Position numbers and translations under genes: made by a program | Shown here: positions 36,380-47,205 of the stretch, piece by piece | Layout: each line of letters begins with the position of its first letter | How positions within the stretch are numbered: position 1 is the first letter of the stretch | The notes under the pieces: generated by a model | The model's database searches: none | What the model was told of the DNA's origin: nothing | Seen by the model: only the letters and a program-made list of their open reading frames with translations | DNA from: Sequoia sempervirens | Lineage: Eukaryota; Streptophyta; Pinopsida; Cupressales; Cupressaceae | Assembly (NCBI GenBank): GCA_007258455.2 | Contig: VDFB02047230.1 | Location: 159,782,635 to 159,846,634, forward strand | Reading direction: 5' to 3' | DNA: 64,000 bases

Positions 36380-37089
36380 TGTAACACTATTTTACATAAT
36401 TATTTTTTTGGATGAATTTTACCTTGGATTGAGCTAGGTGAGACTGCAAATGGGGGAACTCATCCCCAACATGCTTGCATCACATTAATACAAATAGTCC
36501 AAACATGTGAGGTTAGCATCCCAACAAGAGCACAAAATTTGCAAGCTCACTAGCCTAGCAAGTGTTTGGAGCACAAAGTCATCGACATGTACACCATCAA
36601 CCTCAATGCAAAGGTTCAAACCTGCAAGCACAATGGATCAACGAGGGCACAATGCTCACACTCACAATGGCCCAATGGGGGTTTGAATCTTGGTGGCTGC
36701 AAGTTACAACAACAATGCTACATTTTAACCATCACACTATGCCATGAATGGCCTATTGTACATAATTTTTAATTGTAGGCATTAAATGTAATAAAAATAT
36801 TTTATGTCATTATTGCTAAATACAATTGAAGAACAAAAATCATCATGAAGTTGAATTGAACAATCATTCATGTTGATAAATATCTTCTTTGTAACATCAT
36901 TTGAAATTATAATGAGAATTGGGTTTCACTCTTCTATTTTCAAATTCATTTGTAGTCCGATTTTTGGCTTGAATCCTTTTACTTTTGTAACATAAAGTGT
37001 TTAAAGTTTGTCTAGACACATAATTTTTCTCTTCAATCATTTTTAAGCTTTTGAGAGAATTCTTTTTTTGTATTAAAGATTCTCTAACA
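36380..37089 (+). mobile_element. copia 3' LTR of the truncated element
   Basis: The segment starts TGTAACACTATTTTAC after the polypurine tract and is taken to end at TCTCTAACA, giving TGT to ACA ends and 710 bp. There is no 5' LTR in the window to confirm the right end. It lies inside E1. Confidence 0.55.
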
Positions 37090-40000
37090 TGTCAGTTTAA
37101 CAAAAATCGTTCATGTTTATTAAACATGTTCCAAAGTATAGCCATGTATGCTACTGTTACATTTACTTTACTCAAGTCATACAATCTGGTAAAACAACAA
37201 TTATATGATATATAAATGTTAAAAGCAACCTCTCCCAGTGATGTGTCATTATATTGCAGCAAGTTTCTTAGTAAATTATGTGTGATTGTGGTTCATTTAT
37301 TTATGTAATAGATGGTCATTCTTGCTTTCTTTTTTGCAACATTGAGTTGCCTTTAATATATATTAAGAGTGTAAGTTATTTTGCTTAATCTTGTGTTTCT
37401 AGATCAAATGTCTCCTCAAAAATTTTTAGTACAATACTGCACTAGGGCTGCCATATCAAGTTTTGGTAGATACCAATTTTATTAACTTCTCAATCCAGAA
37501 AAAGGTATGTTAATTCAATGTACATAAATTCATTTATGTAGATCACTTTTAGCTCCTATCCAGTTCAAAAAAGCCAAGTTTATTAGAGTAGTTTTTAGTC
37601 ATTTCAATGGTTCTGAGTAAAATGTAATTCTTGCATTATGAGTGGTTTGTTTGCAACAAATTATTGCTAGGATATTTTGGATCTTCTTGCCTATAATGTT
37701 TGAAATCTTATGTTTTGGTCCTCTCTACTGGAATCACTTGAAACATTGGATTTCAAACAGTATACAAGGCATATCCAAAACCTCTTAGAGATAATAATAT
37801 AATAGTTAATTCTCATCATTATTTATATAAATTGGGATTATATGGAAGTCTGTTCAAAACTTTAATTTTTTTTATGGGACTGTCCTTGCTGAACCAACTA
37901 TGTTTAAGCAAGCTTAGAATGTTAAAACCTGATTTCTCCATCATAAATATTGCCTTAATAATTGATACAAAGGAATTTAGGGAATTCTATGAAACATTGA
38001 AAACTCCCAAGTGATATGTGGGCAACTATGAATTGAAGATTATGCACACAAGAAAACAATGAGTTTGAACGAGTATATCCTATCCTAAATAACCTACCTA
38101 GGTCATTGCTCTAGGCCTCTTTTAGTAACTCTAGAGAGTTCTATCGGTTGGTCAGGAGTATAGTTACCAAGACTTGGACTTGGTAGGCTGATTTTTGACT
38201 CAGACTTGGAAAATTGAAAAATTATGAAATATAGGGATTTTTTAAAGATTTAATGCTTTTACTATGCACCCATCAATAAATTAACTTAAAATACATAATA
38301 CAATAATCAATTATCTAATCTACTTGGATCACATTTAGAAGTATACATAGATAAAATAGGTACAAAAGCAACTTTAAGTTGAAGAAAACAACATTTAAAA
38401 TCATATACATATTATCAAGTGTTTTAGGTGTACAAAACTCATGGATTATGATATCCATTGCATCAAAAACAAAAATCACATGGAATCACAAACTACAATA
38501 GAGAGGAGTTTGTATCACTCAGCCCAGTATCACTAGCTTTGTGCAGGGTCTTGTGCTCATTCTTAGACAAGTCTGCAATGCTGCCACAACCATAGGAGCA
38601 TTACTTATGATCGGGATTGACTTGGAAAACCAAAAGTATAAATGTAATTTGGTCTGATGTCGCCCAAAATTATTTTTAATTTTGTTTTTTTTTTAATTCT
38701 AGAGTGGGTGTTCAAGAGTGGCAATCCCCAGTGAGTTTGAGAGGTAGCATAGACGTTAATGGTTTCCATTTTTCATAATTTTATTACCTTTAATTAAGCT
38801 CCAAGAGTCTACACTCCAAACCCTTCAAAAAACATTAGTATCAAAGCCACAAAGTAATAGGTAGGCCTTATGTTTGCTAGTTTTTGCTTCAGTGGATTTG
38901 ATTTTACTCCTCCAATGCTCTTTTTTTCTCATTGATTTTCTTGCAAATGAAATGAATATCATTTTGAAGTGTTACAAACCTACAGGTCATTTAAACGTGT
39001 TTTTTTTCATGTTTTGTTCTAATTTTCCACTTTACTATCATGGGAAAGTTTTCTAGATGAGACTTGATTAGTCTGGTGAGTCAAGAATAGACTTTCTTTG
39101 TACTTGGTTCCCAAGTCTGTAGGCCTCATTGAAGAGTGATAAACATTTCCTTTGGTAGAAATCTAGATAGACATCAACGTTGTCTCATACCCCTGATCTT
39201 GGCACTTGCTACGATGAGAATGAAAAACAATCCATACACAATTATTAGAAAAAAAGAGGAGGGTCAATTAGAATTACTCTCGCTATGAAAATTTGAAGTA
39301 TACACTTGTTGAACCACTCTCTTTCACATTTAATTAAAATTAAATTTTTCACTACCCAGTTTATACTAAATGTTTTAAGATACGTTTTCCTCTTGACTAA
39401 CTCATTCAAAGCTTTTTGGTATACAGGTGGACACTTGCTAGACAATCACAACCCAACAGAAGATATATTTGTCCTTCTCATCGAAACTATGTTTTCTTTA
39501 GTTATTTTACATTCCATAACTTCTTGTTGTTCATGCTATATATTTATACTAAACTAGGCAGAAAAAAAAATTCTAAACAAAATTTGCAGTCTTACTCCAA
39601 TAGAAGGTGCAATGGCTATCGATAAGGCGATACATGTGAGGTGCAAGGTTCGTTCCTGGTCAACATCACCTACATGTAATAACTATTCATCATCAACATC
39701 AATTGTAAATTTAATTATTTTGTTCTTACAACATCTTTATATAAAAGATGCACAAACACATGAATTACATGTTCTTCTATACTCTAACTCTACATTGTTT
39801 GTTATTTCAAAACCATTGCTACTTTCTTTTATTGATCTCCTCTAAAACATATTTGATATAAAATACAATTGGCGTAACCATTGCAGCTCCTTTCGGTGCA
39901 AGTGCTAGTATTTAACTTCTAACAAATTTTCCATGGAGTGGACGACAGAGCACTAAAATATAGCTATGGGTAAAAAGAAAAAGAAACTTAGAGTAGGAGA

Positions 40001-40738
40001 TTTAAATAATACATGTAAATGATCCCAAAATTTAGGCATGTCTTTATCTATGCAAAATTTGGTTGTTTTTTTTCCAAATACTCACTACACATAAGCTGAC
40101 ACTTGATAGCAAAGCTTTAAACATTTTTTTTTCTTTCCCAAAAAATATCTTAAACGAAATTTACTTTCTAACCTTAGAATTCTCCATGAGGATTTTCTTC
40201 TATTTTTTTATTGTTTGTTGCTTCTGTAAATATGCGCCCAACCATGGACACAAACTAACACTCATAATGTGTGTTGCTCAAATAGGAAATCTCAACAAGG
40301 AGAAAGTAAAGAGTCGGCTTCATACATGCATCAACCCTATTTGTATTAGTAATTTCCTCTTTGTTATTTTTTTTGTTTTGCAAATTTTACCATGTTTTGA
40401 TTTAACTTTATTTGCTGCTTTAATTTAAGACAAAGTGCATCCATTATTTAATTGTGTTTTCTTAATTCAAATGTTTAGGAATAAATGGAACTTAGAAGAC
40501 CTTTAAGTGAGTTGAAATCCATTGTGGTTTACAACACAAAAGATGATGATGGCAATTAGATTCCAAAGACCTTATCTATCAACTCCATGGTTATGATGAG
40601 ACCTTTATATATTGGAAAACATAAGGTAAAAAAAAAGCATTATTTTGATGTCAAATATCATTGGAAAGGAATGATCAAAGAGTTCAAAACAAGTCCAAGT
40701 GGTAAAAGGGTATCAAAGGTTAAAATTGAACATGTTTA
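37090..40738. other. E1 interior, no gene seen
   Basis: The sequence is AT-rich and contains only short open frames. I searched it for further MATE exons on the minus strand and found none. The stretch 38160-38220 with ACTTGGACTTGG and GACTCAGACTTGG words resembles a decayed small repeat but has no clear ends. Confidence 0.45.
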
Positions 40739-41779
40739 TGACTAGGGTATTTTTCTCCTAGTCTAAAATGCAAAACGAAATGAAATGCAAACAAGGGAAA
40801 CACAAAAAACACCTCAAGATTGGGCTTAAGATGAAACTCAAACTTAAAATGACAATAAAACCAGTTTTACCTTGTTTGAGCTTGATGAAGTTGTTTTCTC
40901 TCATTGATAGCTTGATGTGTGTGCTCCTAGAATGATTTCGACAACATAACGGCTTGATTTTGCTTGATTTGGATGCAAAGATGGTGGATTTGACTATGGA
41001 TGCAAGATGGTAGTGTGTGCTTGAGAGATTGAGAGGATGAATGCTTGAGAGCTTGAGAATGGTTAGGGTTTCAAAAATGGTGAAGTGCTAGTCATTTAAC
41101 CAAGGGAGATGGAATGAACAGTGGAGATTGAAAGAGGACAAGAGATCAAGGGTTGATATCAAAGAGTTGACCAAAGGAATTAAAAATTCCTTTTTTAATG
41201 TGCATGGGAATGATAAAAAGAATTAAAAATTCCTTAGAAACCTTGGGTGAATAAAATGGAATTTAAAATTCCATTGGGAAGGTCAGGAGGATTGTAAATG
41301 GAAATAAAAATTCCATGAGAGGATCTTGGGAAGAAAAAAAAGGAATTAAAATTCCTTAAAGGATGGGGAGAGTTGAACAAAGGGGTTGATTAGATTAGCT
41401 AACCAATGATTAGATGACAGTTAGGTGGCTAATGAAGATTAGGAGCCAACTTGCAAAAGTTGGAGGATGTGACACATCCTAATCATGGATTAGAAATGTG
41501 CACACCCCTAAGGATGGGATTAGGAGGTGGATTAGGATTAGGTGGATGGATGGGAGATAAAGGGAATTAAATAAATGGATTATTTATTTAATTCCTTGAA
41601 GGAAAGGAATAAAGGGTAAGTTATTTAATTATTTAACCAAATACCTTAGGGATTTGGAGGAATTTTAGGGGTATTAATTAAATAATAGTAATATTACTTA
41701 ATTAATACAAATAAGAAGATATTTAGATGAAAAAGGATAAGTTTGATCAAACATAAGTGGTCAAATTTAAGTGTCTACA
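40739..41779 (-). repeat. E1 5' LTR
   Basis: Aligned end to end with 27933-28974 it has almost the same length (1041 against 1042). The outermost nine bases inside the left TG have diverged (TGACTAGGGTATTTTTC against TGTGTGCAATGTTTTTC). The palindromes are present here too, some with compensating base changes. Its right end, GTCTACA, is followed by the AAGAT target duplication. Confidence 0.88.
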
Positions 41780-41784
41780 AAGAT
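41780..41784. repeat. target site duplication AAGAT, right copy
   Basis: Identical to 27928-27932. The LINE reading frame continues from this side to the far side of E1. Confidence 0.9.
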
Positions 41785-41877
41785 AACGTGTTCCTTGCTT
41801 GTTTTTGTCAAATGCCTAACTAGGTGTTTCTTGTTAAGGGTGTTTAAGCCCTTAACATTCCAACTCAGAATCCTCAT
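41785..41877 (-). pseudogene. LINE ORF2 N-terminus, separated by E1
   Basis: The ATG at 41877 opens MRILSWNVKGLNTLNKK, the conserved start of the plant L1 endonuclease domain. The frame is open to the E1 insertion point at 41784 and resumes at 27927. The next motif of the domain (IQETK) lies on the far side, at the expected distance once E1 and one target copy are discounted. Confidence 0.88.
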
Positions 41878-41907
41878 TGTTCCCCAAGAAGGGTAATGCC
41901 CTTCCTA

Positions 41908-42660
41908 GATCATAGGTGCATGGTTATCTTTTTTTGCCTTGCAACCTCACCAACCAAAGACCGCTTCTCTTCATTTGTCTTTTGTCTGACCTTCTTCTTC
42001 TCGCCATAGTCAACATTTGATTTCCCTTGAACAAACTGCATAACCCTCAACTTTGGACTCTGTTTATTTTTATTGTCTTGTTTCTCCCCCATATCCATTG
42101 CTCCCAAAGTCTAGTTTTCTTCCACTGCTTGCTGCTCTTCCACCTCGAGACATAAATTTTGATCCTCTGAGTCTCCTACCTCTTCTTCCTCCCCTGCACC
42201 TTGTGTCAACATTGGCCCTTCCTCTATTCCCCAATCCTCAAGGACCACCCCATTCTCCATCAGAGCTATCAACATCAGGGGTTTGGGAGAGACTTGCTCT
42301 GCCAAGTTCCTCAACTCATTACCCACTACCATGATCAATTCCTAATCCCTTATCATCCCCTCCTTTAAATATGAAACTTCCTGGTCTATTTCTAGCTTTT
42401 TGATATTCATTTCGTTTGTGTTAAAAAAAAGGGGAGGCCGAGAATTATTTTTACTTGCCCTATTCTTTTTTGTGCGAAGAATACCAAGCAAATTAATTGG
42501 GTATCCATTTGCAAGTGCTTTTCAATCCTAAAATCATCCTCCAATAAGAGGTATTTTGATTTTTTAATGTTTTTTTTTCTTTTTTTTACATTATTTTTCA
42601 AGAATTTTAGTGCAAAAATAGGTTTTTCAATATGTATATTAGTTTGCATTAAAAAAATTG
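41908..42660 (-). pseudogene. LINE ORF1 C-terminal remnant
   Basis: The frame directly upstream of ORF2 ends 30 bases before the ORF2 start, the arrangement seen in plant L1 LINEs. The visible part (42338-41910) is rich in Glu, Lys and Gln (GEEEEVGDSEDQN, GEKKKVRQKTNEEKR) and has a stop at 42108-42110. Farther upstream (42649-42407) the frame changes. No zinc knuckle or RNA-binding domain is visible, so the assignment rests on position and composition. The 5' end of the LINE is not defined. Confidence 0.5.
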
Positions 42661-42698
42661 CTAATTTTTAAAATTTTCAACATCAAACAAGTTTAGCA

Positions 42699-44726
42699 AT
42701 GGATGAGAATCCCAACTCTGGTCCAAATGAAACCCCGCCCAGCCAAATCCTCCTCCACCATCAAATTCTCCATTACAAAATACACCGACTATCCATGAAG
42801 CTATATGAGGTAATTTAAATGAATTTATAAACATCTATCGGATATTCGAGAAGCACCCTCACCTATTTGATATGAAAACCACATTAGAAATAATAATTTC
42901 CAATGTTGAAACTCTCACAAACCAACATATTAGGTTTGTAGAGTGGAGAGAGTCCATGAAGCAACAATATTCCAATGGCTTAAGTATTATATGATGAAGT
43001 GAGGGAACTTGACATTGAAAAATCCCAATTAGCACAACTATTTATCAATCCCAAAACTAGACAACCTATTGATGTGCACAAGCCTAAATATTCCATTAAA
43101 TGGTGCACACATCGAGGTATCCTAGATAATTTTTGTCAAAATTGATGGATGGTTTTTTGATAAACCACCCAACAACAATCTTGATGTACCACAATATTTT
43201 ATATGAAACCTATGTTGAGTTTTTCCTAGGTAAGCATGTCAACTACTTTGATATGCAAGATTTACAAGGTGTGGCTAGAGAGATGCCTTAGGATAGACTA
43301 GGGGAACATTGAGTAACCTTGTTGCTTCCCCCTCTGCTTATTACTTCCCCACCTCCAATACCTTACCCAAAGATTGTTGTAGATGAAGGAAATCAGAGTA
43401 TCTTGACCATACACGCTTTGAGTGGACCTTTGATCACACAGACCTCACAGTTTGCACAACCACATGATGGTGATACACCTATTGCATCAGTTGGTATTGG
43501 TATACCCTCCCCTTTGCGAAATATTTGTGTGCCACATCATTGCATTATGTGCCACTAGGTATGTTGGGTCCTTGTGGATAGCCTACTAAGGCTCTGATGG
43601 AAACATCTGAATATGAGGTCCATGATATGTTGGATGTAGGAGATGAGAGAGAACAAGGCAAAGTATTTCTAGGAGAGACATCGGGTGCAAGAGATGGCAT
43701 GTATGCACCTGTAAGACTTAAAGTAATTTCATAGTGCATTTGATCTTTTATCTCATTTTTTATAAGAGATATTAGTACTAATGTATATTTATGTTCTTGA
43801 ATCTTTAACAGTTGATGACAAAGGATCAAATTTTACAGGTCCAAGAGGCTACTCAATCAGCCATTTCATTTGGCCTAGAGAGTTACTATATGGTATACTT
43901 TTTTGCACATACATGTTTACAATTTTTTTAAATTGTATATGTATATTATTTAAATTGTGATTTAGATGTTGATTTTTGAAATCTATTATGATTAAATACA
44001 TGTACATAGATTGATAGTCTTATGTATTCTTGTATTTTTATGTAGCAATCTGGTACTTTTACAACCATGATGATTGCTTCTGACACATTGGAAGAAGCAT
44101 CACAACAAGTATATATTTTCTTATATTCTCAACATTATGATTATATGTACATGTGTATTTAAATTGTCTTACATTCTTTTCATTTTTTATATAGGAAACT
44201 ATCTTAGCTGGTTCATCCATCATGAGCCCATCTACAACAAGAGTACAAGCATCACATGAGGTATATGTTTATTTTATATTGTGGATATCTACATTTAGAT
44301 AAAAGTAGAAATATGTTTAGTAAATATGATTATTTGTCAAAAAATATTAATTTATATCAATTTTATTTTACTTGCTATAGTCATCTGCCTAATTTAGCAA
44401 TGTGAAAAATCTGAGACCATTTCGATATACTAGGACTCCTGATCATCCTACGAGACAATCATATGTAGAACGCCCCTCTAAAAAAAAATCAAGACTTGAA
44501 GTAAACTAGAATTGCATTTTAGATATATTATAGTTAAATACAGTGATTTTGATGTTAAATTGATCATTTCTAAATTATAGTATATAAGTTTCTATTTAGT
44601 AGTATAACTTGTCAACCATTGACATAATTAATCTAATTTGTGGTTTGAATTGTTATTGTGCAGGCAATTTCAAAGCCACCAAGTTCTTTGAGGAGGCTCG
44701 ATTTTGATGATCCAACACAAGATTAG
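42699..44726 (+). pseudogene. decayed multi-exon gene, family unknown
   Basis: The 3' part has six exons: up to 43710, then 43812-43892, 44046-44108, 44195-44260, 44381-44500 and 44664-44726. All junctions are GT and AG, all introns (101, 153, 86, 120, 163 bp) are phase 0, and one frame runs to a TAG. The product ends basic then acidic (RPSKKKSRLE, then LRRLDFDDPTQD). Upstream, a frame starts at ATG 42699 (MDENPNSGPNETPPSQ), is Pro-rich, and passes through coding-like stretches such as FINIYRIFEKHPHLFDMK and YETYVEFFLGKHVNYFDMQ. I count three or more frameshifts and about eight stops, including a TAG in exon 1 and TAA at 44390. I recognise no domain. It could be a host gene or a DNA transposon gene. 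Confidence 0.65.
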
Positions 44727-44801
44727 GATTTCCTAGAGATTGATACATTTAGGGATTGATACATAGCTATTTGGAATGTATATTGTATATAGATTTTGAG
44801 A

Positions 44802-44853
44802 TGGCATATATGCCACATTTTTTAAAACTTGTTTTGAGTTGGCATATATGCCA
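44802..44853. repeat. two palindromes TGGCATATATGCCA
   Basis: A perfect 14-base palindrome occurs at 44802-44815 and again at 44840-44853, 38 bases apart. The second extends to 16 bases. They lie 76 bases after the stop codon of the decayed gene, where a 3' untranslated region would be. Confidence 0.85.
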
Positions 44854-46489
44854 AATTTGTATATGCACATACAAAATTATTCTACAATTTGATATATAAA
44901 AATTGATATTCAATCTAATTTGTTCCTTGTGTGGATGTCTTTCTACTTTGAAACTTAAAATTGGAATATATAATTAGTTTAGAATGGTTTTAACTTATGA
45001 TCAATAACATGTTATAGATTAATGAAATTGCATTTTAATAGAACTTATGAATTACAATTGGTAATCCATCTATGCTAGTGTTAAACTTGGTTGCCTTTGG
45101 AAACTTCACCAAATTTTATGGCCATTTATCTAATGTTATCACCAAATTTTATCACCATTTTTTGGATTTTGAGCTCATATTGGCTATGTGGAAGCTCTAG
45201 GTCGAATTTGGCATTCTAATTGCATGTTGAACACTCAATTTGACATCAGTAACACTAAAAAGTATAGTAATACATTAGAATAGTAATAAAATATAACTTT
45301 TAATACATTAGAATTATGTACTAAACGAGCTCAAATAGCTCTTCTAAAAAAGAATACACGTGATTTAAAGCTCTCTTGAATGAATTTACATTTGACATTA
45401 TTTAGTTATTTGAACTCTTTTGATGAAGTGCGAAAATGATTTTTTTTAAAAAAAAGCTAAAATTAATGCAAAATGGTATGAGAAGCACTGTATAATGTTT
45501 GTTGAGAAGGTAAATATCATACTAACCATAGCCAAATAAAAAATAAAGGTATTGTGAGATTATTCAATTGGAAGAATGATAAAAAATTATAGCAATTTTT
45601 TACCTTTTCATATCTCTACCAACAATTCACTTATTGTATTTATTTTTTAGTAGCCTAAAATTGTATATTTGTGTTGCATGTAATTATAAATCTATTGTAG
45701 GAGGTATTTTTGTAGTATGTCAAATTAAGGTTCGCATACATTACATTCAAGAATTCATTTATATTAAGGTTTACATACATTACATTCAAGAGTTCATTCA
45801 TAGACAAGTCCAAAATCTTCGCCATTGCTTGACTAATAAGTAGTTGCCAACATGAACCAATGTAAGAATGTTTGAGTGATTTTGATGTGAAAATATATAC
45901 ACATGTGACATTCGTGAACATACATAATTAGGTGCATCTTGCTACCAACTATCCTAGAATATAATTTTATCAATGTCCTTATGTACAAATACATCAATGC
46001 ATCTTGCTACCAACTATCCTAGATACACAACTAATATGTGCCTAGGATGATACCCTCACTTTGTAATGTACATCTCAAATCATTGCTACTATCAAAGACA
46101 CCTGCATTGCAATATTACAAGCCAATTTTTAAAAAATAGAAAAATCACTAAAAGCAACAGGAACTCCAATGTTGGATGCATTGCCATCGAACCTCACGTC
46201 CTACTCAAAGCTTGTGTTGAGTAATGTCTGCATATAAATATTCAGAAATTTTGGATTATAAACAACATGAACAACAAATTCAACTAATCCTTCTTTGAAA
46301 TCAACAATGGTTAAAATTAAACATGAATATTGGAAAATTAAAAAAAAAATGTTATTTTTTTAGTAATTTTGATGAATGGGTAGAGTGGACATATTGAGGT
46401 AGGCAAGTAAATTCTAGAGAAGGTTTGACTTCATTACCCAAGTCACTCGATCATTCTGGGGTGCTCTTTCTAAGGTAGTCTCTTAAGAG
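44854..46489. other. no gene; two short direct repeats
   Basis: A 39-bp unit is repeated at 45727-45803 (ACATTACATTCAAGA in each copy). A 25-base word beginning GCATCTTGCTACC occurs at 45934 and 45999. Otherwise the stretch is AT-rich without supported features. Confidence 0.6.
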
Positions 46490-47191
46490 TGTTGGGATAT
46501 GGTGTTGTAAACCATTGCATGAAATGTTATATTATAATGTTGTAATTAAATGATTATTTAGTTGTGATGCACCTAGATGGTGTGGTTAATCACACTAGGT
46601 AATTATTTGGAGACCACTTTATGTTGTATTGTAACATTGTATTATTATTTAATGTGTATGAGACATGTGATAATAATTTAATATTGGGAAAATAATAAAT
46701 AAAGTGAAAACTTAGTACCCAATATTAAATAAGGGATTAGTGGTTTTGTATTCACATGGTTTTATCTTACCACTTGGTTGTATGTGTGTGAGCTTAAGTC
46801 TATAAAAGAAAGCACATGTTTAGTGGTTAAGGTTGGTTGGGTGAGTGGGATATCATTATTGATTCTTTCTAAGGAGTGCATATGTGAAGCATGGCATGGG
46901 ATGTGTTGATTCATGCTTGGACACATGAGGATGCATTGGAGAGGCTTGATGCTTCAAAGGTATTCATTGTAACTCTTGTATTGTTTTATTGCTGAATAAT
47001 ATGATAAAGTATGGATGCTTTTGGAGGCTAGGTTTTTCCCTCTTAAGGGTTTTCCCGAGGAATATCTTGTGTTATCTTGCCACTTGTCTATTTGATCTAT
47101 GCATCGTGGTTAATTTTATGCATGTTTATCTCTTGTGGGTTTATGTAGGAAATGGATTTAGATTGTGGGTCGATTGCATTATTTCCAAACA
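46490..47191 (+). mobile_element. Ty1-copia 5' LTR
   Basis: The segment starts TGTTGGGATATGG and ends TTTCCAAACA, two bases before a decayed Met-tRNA primer site. Inside are a TATA-like box (CTATAAAAGAAAG at about 46799) and the TTTTTCCCTC and TTTTCCCGAGG words usual near the 3' end of plant copia LTRs. Length is 702 bp. No partner LTR was found. Confidence 0.65.
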
Positions 47192-47193
47192 AG

Positions 47194-47205
47194 TGGTGTT
47201 AAAGC
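47194..47205 (+). other. decayed copia primer binding site
   Basis: TGGTGTTAAAGC matches TGGTATCAGAGC at 9 of 12 positions. All three differences are transitions. The preceding AAG spacing is also usual for plant copia elements. Confidence 0.6.

Larger units (their letters stand above)
27933..41779 (-). mobile_element. 13.85-kb LTR retrotransposon E1, inserted in the LINE
   Basis: Two similar LTRs (27933-28974 and 40739-41779), identical 5-bp target duplications and a polypurine tract next to the left LTR define this insertion. The tract is on the minus strand, so the element reads right to left. The LINE is continuous across the two flanks. The LTRs differ at about 50 positions in about 1,040 by eye. 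The interior lacks a recognisable gag-pol frame of its own, which points to a non-autonomous element of the large derivative type. It carries a purine-rich block next to the 3' LTR, a MATE pseudogene and a copia 3' end in the opposite orientation. No primer site could be recognised next to the right LTR. Confidence 0.88.

Noticed and set aside
38160..39130. Words of the type ACTTGGACTTGG and GACTCAGACTTGG, suggesting a small repeat or SINE
   Set aside because: No clear ends, no polymerase III boxes and no target duplication could be seen.
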